DNA of 64,000 bases from an uncultured Oscillospiraceae bacterium. GTDB lineage: Bacteria > Bacillota > Clostridia > Oscillospirales > Oscillospiraceae. Under the pieces are notes generated by a model. It was given only the letters and a program-made list of their open reading frames with translations. It ran no database searches and was not told where the DNA came from. The DNA is taken from NCBI GenBank assembly GCA_934573735.1, contig CAKTMC010000010.1, positions 1-64,000 of the forward strand, given 5' to 3'. A program made the position numbers and the translations under genes. Shown in pieces: positions 59,673 to 64,000 of this stretch. Each line of letters begins with the position of its first letter. Within the stretch, counting starts at the first letter, position 1.

Positions 59673-59832
59673 CAAGGCGTCGACAAAGTTCGACGCCTTG
59701 AAAACTTATTCAGGAGTATTCGACAACACTCCTGAATAAGCTCGGATTGTACGCAGAAAGGGGACTCCCGTCCCCTCTCTGCACTCTCCCCATGCAATTC
59801 TTTACATTGCCGACAGCTTTGCCTACAGGCTG
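59673..59832 (-). repeat. Element C repeat, copy 3
   Basis: Reverse-oriented copy from CAAGGCGTCGAC to GCCTACAGGCTG, with a few substitutions relative to copy 2. It lies exactly between two identical 35-base terminator hairpins. Confidence 0.92.
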
Positions 59833-59867
59833 AGATTAGGGGGCGATGAACATCGCCCCCTAATCTT
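59833..59867 (+). terminator. Duplicate of the ferredoxin terminator
   Basis: An exact 35-base copy of 59638-59672, followed by ATTTAATT. With the first copy it brackets element C copy 3 like a very long target-site duplication. Confidence 0.85.
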
Positions 59868-59898
59868 ATTTAATTATAATTTGAGATAGGAGTCATAT

Positions 59899-60609
59899 AT
59901 GCCGCAATTTGAAGCTCTATGGCAGGGAGGCCCGATGTTTGCGCAGGCGGAGCATTTCCGCATGGGCACGGACTGCGTGCTGCTGGCGGATTTTGCCCGA
60001 GGCGGCGGAAAACGGCTTATAGACCTCGGCTGTGCGTCTGGGGCTATCGGCGTGCTGATGCTGGCAAACGATGAAAAAATCAGCATGACCGGGCTTGAGA
60101 TAGTGCCCGAGGCGGCGGAGCTTGCGCGGGAAAACCTGCGCCGAAACGGCTTTGACGAGCGCTCGGATATAGTCTGCGGCGACATACGCGAGCACCGAAG
60201 GCTGTTTCGCGCCGGGAGCTTTGACGCTGTGGTGGCAAATCCGCCGTATTTCCCTCAGGGGAGCGGCAAGCCTCCGAGGGATGAAAACCGCGCGGCGGCG
60301 CGCGGCGAGCTTTGCTGCACGATGGAGGATATATGCACGGCGGCGGCGTTTTTGTGCCGCACGGGCGGTAGCTTCCACGCCGTACATAAGCCGGAGCGCA
60401 TGGCGGAGCTTTTTTGCTGCATGAGTGCACACGGACTTGAGCCGAAGCGCCTGCGTCTGGTGTGCCACAATGCAGGCTCTGCGCCCAATCTCATTCTCGT
60501 TGAGGGGCGGCGCGGCGCAAGGCCGGGGCTAAAAATCGAGCCGACGCTTATAATCCGAAATCCCGACGGCAGCGAAACCGACGAAATTAAAAGGATATAT
60601 CACAGATAA
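59899..60609 (+). CDS. tRNA1(Val) adenine-N6 methyltransferase-like protein (TrmN6/YfiC family)
   Basis: A 236-residue N6-adenine methyltransferase: SAM motif LIDLGCASGAIGVLML (about 40-55) and catalytic VVANPPYF with NPPY at 114-117. The N-terminal FRMGTDCVLLADFA is typical of the YfiC/TrmN6 family, which methylates A37 of tRNA-Val; the closest clostridial homologues have the same layout. GATAGGAG precedes the ATG. An element C copy follows its stop. Confidence 0.88.
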   Translation: MPQFEALWQGGPMFAQAEHFRMGTDCVLLADFARGGGKRLIDLGCASGAIGVLMLANDEKISMTGLEIVPEAAELARENLRRNGFDERSDIVCGDIREHRRLFRAGSFDAVVANPPYFPQGSGKPPRDENRAAARGELCCTMEDICTAAAFLCRTGGSFHAVHKPERMAELFCCMSAHGLEPKRLRLVCHNAGSAPNLILVEGRRGARPGLKIEPTLIIRNPDGSETDEIKRIYHR

Positions 60610-60610
60610 G

Positions 60611-60770
60611 AGCCTGTAGACAAAGCTGTCGGCAATGTATAGATTTGCATGGGGAGAGTGCAGAGAGGGGACGGGAGTCCCCTTTCTGCGTTCAATCCGA
60701 GCTTATTCAGGAGTGTTTTTGAATACTCCTGAATAAGTTTTCAAGGCGTCGAACTTTGTTGACGCATTGA
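60611..60770 (+). repeat. Element C repeat, copy 4
   Basis: From AGCCTGTAGACAAAGCTGTC to GTTGACGCATTGA, one base past the stop of the TrmN6-like gene. The last hairpin has decayed slightly (CGTCGAA/TTGACGCA). A terminator lies on its far side but not on its near side. Confidence 0.9.
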
Positions 60771-60800
60771 AAAAACCTCTCCAAGTCGGAGAGGTTTTTC
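60770..60800. terminator. Bidirectional terminator between TrmN6-like and ECF genes
   Basis: AAAAAACCTCTCC-AAGTC-GGAGAGGTTTTT is symmetric, with A and T tracts on either side, 18 bases before the ECF gene stop codon. Confidence 0.9.
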
Positions 60801-60818
60801 CAGTATATTATAATTATA

Positions 60819-61415
60819 TTAGTTTCTGCTTGCGTATCTTATAACCGTGGTGATGCCGGAAGAGAGAACAAGGTTTACAAGAAGCTCAACAACGAAGTTG
60901 ATGCCGGCAAGCCCGAACACCGCAAAGTAAATCACATTCGCGCCGCCCGCCCAGCTCTGAAGCGTGGAGCCGAAGAAAACAAGCATGCCGATGATGAAAA
61001 GCCCGGTATTGACAACGGGGCAGACAACGCCCGCCGTGATGACCGCCAGAAGAGAATTCTTCTTTGCAATGGCGCGGTAAACAATGCCGGAGAGGTAACC
61101 TGCAAGAATGCCCTTGCCGATGCAGACGACTATGCAGCCGATGGGATTAAGCCCCATGAGAAGCATGACCGTGCCGCCGTCCCAGCCGAAAATGCCGCTG
61201 AGAAGCACGACCAGACCGAAAACTCCGCCCAGCAGTGCGCCTGCCGAGCTGCCGTAAACTGCCGCGCCGATGATGATAGGCGCAAGCGAAAGGGTGATAG
61301 GGAAGGGACCGAAGCGCACGAAATTGCCAAGCACTGTCAGCACGACGACTATCGCCGAGAACAGAGACAGACCGACCTGCCGCCTCAGACCCTTGCGGGG
61401 TGTTGCGTTACTCAT
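60819..61415 (-). CDS. ECF transporter S component
   Basis: A 198-residue integral membrane protein with about six helices and the S-component pattern (VVVLTVLGNFVRFGPFPITL, IIIGAAVYGSSAGALLGGVF). S components bind a vitamin or other small molecule and use a shared EcfAAT module encoded elsewhere. The FGPFPITLSLAPIIIG stretch resembles pantothenate-type S components, but the substrate is not certain. GGAGG precedes the ATG. Confidence 0.85.
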   Translation of the reverse strand: MSNATPRKGLRRQVGLSLFSAIVVVLTVLGNFVRFGPFPITLSLAPIIIGAAVYGSSAGALLGGVFGLVVLLSGIFGWDGGTVMLLMGLNPIGCIVVCIGKGILAGYLSGIVYRAIAKKNSLLAVITAGVVCPVVNTGLFIIGMLVFFGSTLQSWAGGANVIYFAVFGLAGINFVVELLVNLVLSSGITTVIRYASRN

Positions 61416-61499
61416 ATTAAATTCCTCCTGCTGCCGCTCCGCTCAAGTCGGATGTGGCGCATCGTGAGTGTACTACAGTGAGTCCGGATTGTCAATGAA

Positions 61500-62132
61500 T
61501 TATTTATCCCGCAGCCTTGCGAACACGTCATTATATACGCGCTTGGCACGGCGGCTGTACTCCTGCGTCAGCGCGTCTGCTCGGCGGTTCATCTCCTCCG
61601 CGCGCTCCCTGTCCGACATGAGGCGCGTATTCACAAGCACGTTGAGCGCCGCGCCGTGAACCGCCGCCCATCCGAAAGCCGCGCCGGTCCCCGCGTCCGA
61701 TATAGCAAGGCTGCTGCCCATCGCCGCAAACTCCTCCTGAAGCGCTATGACGCGGCAGCTAAGCTCCAAAATCTCCATCGGCACGGCGGCGGCGGCAATA
61801 AGGCATTTTTCCATCGTCTCATCCCTGCCGGGGGCGTCCTTCGGAAGCCGGTAGGCCTCGGCAAGCGGGAGAAAGGCCTCCGCGTCGCCGTCCACAAGCT
61901 CCAGAAGCCGCGCCCGCAGGCTCTGCGCCTGCGCGATAAGCTCACGCAGCCGGGGGGAGTTCTCCGCGCATTTCTTTTTCCCGACGCTGAGCTCGCCCAC
62001 CATGCTGCCGAGTGCCGCGCCGAGTGCCGCCGCAAGCGCGGAAGCACCGCCGCCGCCCGGAGCCGGAGCGGAGGAGGAGAGAAGTGCCGTGAATTCCGAC
62101 ACGGGCAGGTCGATATATTTGTTGTTATCCAT
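61500..62132 (-). CDS. Cyclodeaminase/cyclohydrolase family protein (FTCD-like)
   Basis: A 210-residue all-helical protein of the formiminotransferase-cyclodeaminase C-terminal family (FtcD/FchA): APAPGGGGASALAAALGAAL near residues 23-42 is the folate-binding Gly-rich loop, followed by DGDAEAF and AFGWAAVHGAALNVLVNT. Stand-alone forms act in one-carbon folate metabolism as methenyl-THF cyclohydrolase or cyclodeaminase. No other folate gene is adjacent. ATG 62132 follows GGAGG; the frame upstream is not supported. Confidence 0.88.
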   Translation of the reverse strand: MDNNKYIDLPVSEFTALLSSSAPAPGGGGASALAAALGAALGSMVGELSVGKKKCAENSPRLRELIAQAQSLRARLLELVDGDAEAFLPLAEAYRLPKDAPGRDETMEKCLIAAAAVPMEILELSCRVIALQEEFAAMGSSLAISDAGTGAAFGWAAVHGAALNVLVNTRLMSDRERAEEMNRRADALTQEYSRRAKRVYNDVFARLRDK

Positions 62133-62221
62133 AATTGCCTCCGAGGGTGATACTATTTTGTGTCCGACTCTTGCCGTACTTTTTTCAGAAATGCAAAATG
62201 TCCGTTGAGCCTTTGTCTGCA

Positions 62222-62480
62222 CCCTTGGCTCCCCTAAGAGGAGAGCTGTCGAGCGCAAGCGAGACTGAGGGGTCGCCGGGGCTGAGAAACTGCCAATAGG
62301 GAAAAGAATGGTCTGTACTGCGTCCTGTCTTTTCCGGTCTGCTCCGGTCTATACTCCGGCGACCCCTTCGGCGCGTTGCGCCACTTCCCCTAAGAGGGGC
62401 AGCGCCCTGCGGGGCGAGGGATGGTGCTGATATCGGGGCGGCAGCATTAGTTTACACCCTTGGCGCCCCTAAGGGGGGGA
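62222..62480. repeat. Element A repeat cluster 7 (variant)
   Basis: One forward A copy (62222-62408) and an A-type end (62458-62480). In this copy the CCCCAGTG/CACTGGGG hairpin is replaced by CGGCGCGTTGCGCC, while the neighbouring ACTTCCCC...GGGGCAGCGC end is kept, showing that hairpins within A are exchangeable. The rest of 62133-62532 holds no gene. Confidence 0.85.
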
Positions 62481-62532
62481 AAGCTTGAGAACGGGGGATG
62501 CGCATATGCACATCTTTATTATACATGATGTT

Positions 62533-63924
62533 TTATTCTTTGTCGAGCTTATGACTGTCGGCGGCCTTGACGGAGGCGGTGACAAGCCCCGAGAGCGCGA
62601 GCAGCGCCAGCACGTTCGGCACGACCATGAGCTGATTGAACATATCCGTAAGCTCCCAGACAAGCTCGTTTGAAAGCACGGAGCCAAGGAAGATAAATAT
62701 AATCGCAATGACGGAGTAGATGAGATTTGCTCTCTTGCCGAAGAGGTAGCGGCAGTTCACGCGGCCAAACATATTCCAGCTCACTATCGTGGAGAAGGCG
62801 AAGAAGAGCAGACACACCGCGACAAATGCACTGCCAAAGCCGCCGCCGAGCACCGAGGAGAAGGCAAGCTGCGCCATATTCGTCTTGCTTATGCCCTCCG
62901 CCGCGCCCGAGGCGAGAACGCCGTTGCCGGCATAGAGCGTGGAGATGACGACAAGCGCCGTCATGGTGAGTACGACAAAGGTGTCTATAAATACGCCGGC
63001 CATGGCGACTATGCCCTGCTCGTGCGGGGTCTTGACGTTTGCCTGTGCGTGGGCGTGCGGGGTAGAGCCCATACCGGCCTCATTGGAGAACAGTCCGCGC
63101 TTTACGCCCTGACCTATTGCGGTCTTGAGCGCATAGCCTATGCTGCCGCCGATGAGCGCATTTGGGACAAAGGCGTATTTGAAGATCATGCCGAAGGTCT
63201 CGGGAATGTACTTTACACGCGCTATAAGTATGACAAGGCCGCCGATGAGATAGAGCGTCGCCATAACCGGGACGATTTTCTCCGATACGGAGGCGATGCG
63301 CTGTACGCCGCCTATGAAGATAAAGGCGCAGACTGCCGCGATTATAAGTCCGACAAGCCATGTCGGGACTCCGAAGGCGTTGCGGCAGGCCTCGGCGATG
63401 GAATTTGACTGCACCATAGCGCCCATCAGACCGAGCGCAAGGATTATCGCCACGGCAAAGAAGCCTGCAAGGAATTTTCCGAGACGCCCCTTGAAGGCGG
63501 TGGTGATATAGTACACCGGACCGCCGCTGACCGTGCCGTCCTCATGGACTACCCGCGTGAGCTGCGCGAGCACTGCCTCGGCGTAAATCGTAGCCATGCC
63601 GAAAAAGGCTATGAGCCACATCCAGAATATCGCGCCGGGACCGCCGATGAGTATCGCGCCGGACGCGCCGACTATGTTGCCTGTGCCGACCTGAGCGGCT
63701 ATGGCCGTGGCGAGAGCCTGAAACGAGCTCATGCCGCTGTCATGCTTTTTGCCGAAGAGCCTGACCTCGCTGAAGGCCTTGCGCATGGCGGCGCCGAAGT
63801 AGCGCAGCTGCACAAAGCGGGTCTTGAGCGAGAAGTATAGCCCCGCCGCGATGAGCATGACGATAAGAATATAGTCCGAGAGATAGCTGTTGACGGTCTG
63901 AACGATTTTGAGTAGGTTTTCCAT
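62533..63924 (-). CDS. Alanine/glycine:cation symporter (AGCS) family transporter
   Basis: Sodium- or proton-coupled amino-acid importer in the cytoplasmic membrane. The 463-residue protein has about ten membrane helices and the family hallmarks ALATAIAAQVGTGNIVGASGAI, GGPGAIFWMW and GLFSNEAGMGSTPHAHA (given in part). ATG 63924 follows AAAGGAG; an open frame 5' overlaps the hairpin at 63943-63978. D-alanine, L-alanine or glycine are the usual substrates. Confidence 0.93.
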   Translation of the reverse strand: MENLLKIVQTVNSYLSDYILIVMLIAAGLYFSLKTRFVQLRYFGAAMRKAFSEVRLFGKKHDSGMSSFQALATAIAAQVGTGNIVGASGAILIGGPGAIFWMWLIAFFGMATIYAEAVLAQLTRVVHEDGTVSGGPVYYITTAFKGRLGKFLAGFFAVAIILALGLMGAMVQSNSIAEACRNAFGVPTWLVGLIIAAVCAFIFIGGVQRIASVSEKIVPVMATLYLIGGLVILIARVKYIPETFGMIFKYAFVPNALIGGSIGYALKTAIGQGVKRGLFSNEAGMGSTPHAHAQANVKTPHEQGIVAMAGVFIDTFVVLTMTALVVISTLYAGNGVLASGAAEGISKTNMAQLAFSSVLGGGFGSAFVAVCLLFFAFSTIVSWNMFGRVNCRYLFGKRANLIYSVIAIIFIFLGSVLSNELVWELTDMFNQLMVVPNVLALLALSGLVTASVKAADSHKLDKE

Positions 63925-63942
63925 GCTGATTTCTCCTTTTTT

Positions 63943-63978
63943 TGAAAAAATAAAAGCTGCGGCCATAGGGCAGCAGCT
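63943..63978 (-). terminator. Terminator-like hairpin directly upstream of the AGCS gene
   Basis: On the minus strand GAGCTGCTGC and GCCGCAGCTT (imperfect) form a stem followed by TTATTTTTT, ending 19 bases before the symporter start. It may be the terminator of a gene beyond the window or an attenuator in the symporter leader. Confidence 0.5.
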
Positions 63979-64000
63979 CCGGAGAAAAACAAAAGCGATT

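Overview
The window reads as a chromosome segment of a spore-forming, anaerobic, GC-rich member of the Clostridia, most like the gut Oscillospirales. Supporting signs are SpoIIP and a SleB-type cell-wall hydrolase, a PerR / reverse rubrerythrin / rubredoxin / flavodoxin oxygen-defence cluster, a 2[4Fe-4S] ferredoxin, a Feo ferrous-iron locus, a large Firmicutes-type SRP RNA with an Alu domain, and many clostridial families of unknown role (DUF1002, DUF1385, DUF2325, DUF2974, DUF3793). Genus cannot be fixed from sequence reading alone. No phage, complete insertion sequence or CRISPR array was seen.

Layout: 0.3-1.8 kb, SPFH/NfeD membrane pair; 2.0-3.9 kb, YerC, a methyltransferase and Hsp33; 5.3-8.0 kb, a large secreted repeat protein; 8.3-9.8 kb, a rhodanese-TtcA-like fusion with a structured leader; 9.9-13.2 kb, small metabolic and unknown genes; 13.5-15.3 kb, RsmG, SleB-like and TSCPD genes; 15.5-18.4 kb, SpoIIP then the PerR oxidative-stress cluster; 20.2-23.8 kb, glycerol-1-phosphate dehydrogenase, glycerol kinase and a HAD phosphatase; 23.9-29.7 kb, sugar-kinase-like protein, PepT, S4 protein and a TetM-like GTPase fused to a NYN nuclease domain; 29.9-38.9 kb, a long + strand block (two-component system, DUF1385, PrmC, RecA, RecX, RimO, PgsA, CysS); 39.9-46.7 kb, DUF1002, YgjP-like, radical SAM, GH2, YbaB and DnaX; 46.8-49.0 kb, SRP RNA, tRNA-Ala and a small AT-rich foreign islet with a family 6 glycosyltransferase; 49.1-54.3 kb, iron-uptake locus with its DtxR-family regulator; 54.5-63.9 kb, permuted GH3, Clp ATPase, ferredoxin, a tRNA methyltransferase-like gene, ECF S component, cyclodeaminase-like protein and an AGCS symporter.

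Three repeat families fill most long gaps. Element A (about 190-200 bp, whole-length fold-back) and element B (about 120-190 bp, fold-back) occur in seven clusters, including a 1.7-kb alternating A/B array at 18.4-20.1 kb. A third element (about 150-160 bp, four copies) lies next to gene ends; two copies are flanked by exact 31- and 35-bp duplications of the neighbouring hairpin terminator.

The most notable observations are these terminator-duplicating elements, the A/B fold-back array, the AT-rich GT6 (blood-group-transferase family) islet next to tRNA-Ala, the TetM-like/NYN fusion, a conserved GTTAA-N6-TTAAC operator in the feo region, and a 28-nt inverted repeat in the leader of the rhodanese-TtcA gene whose only two mismatches become G-U pairs in the mRNA-sense strand.
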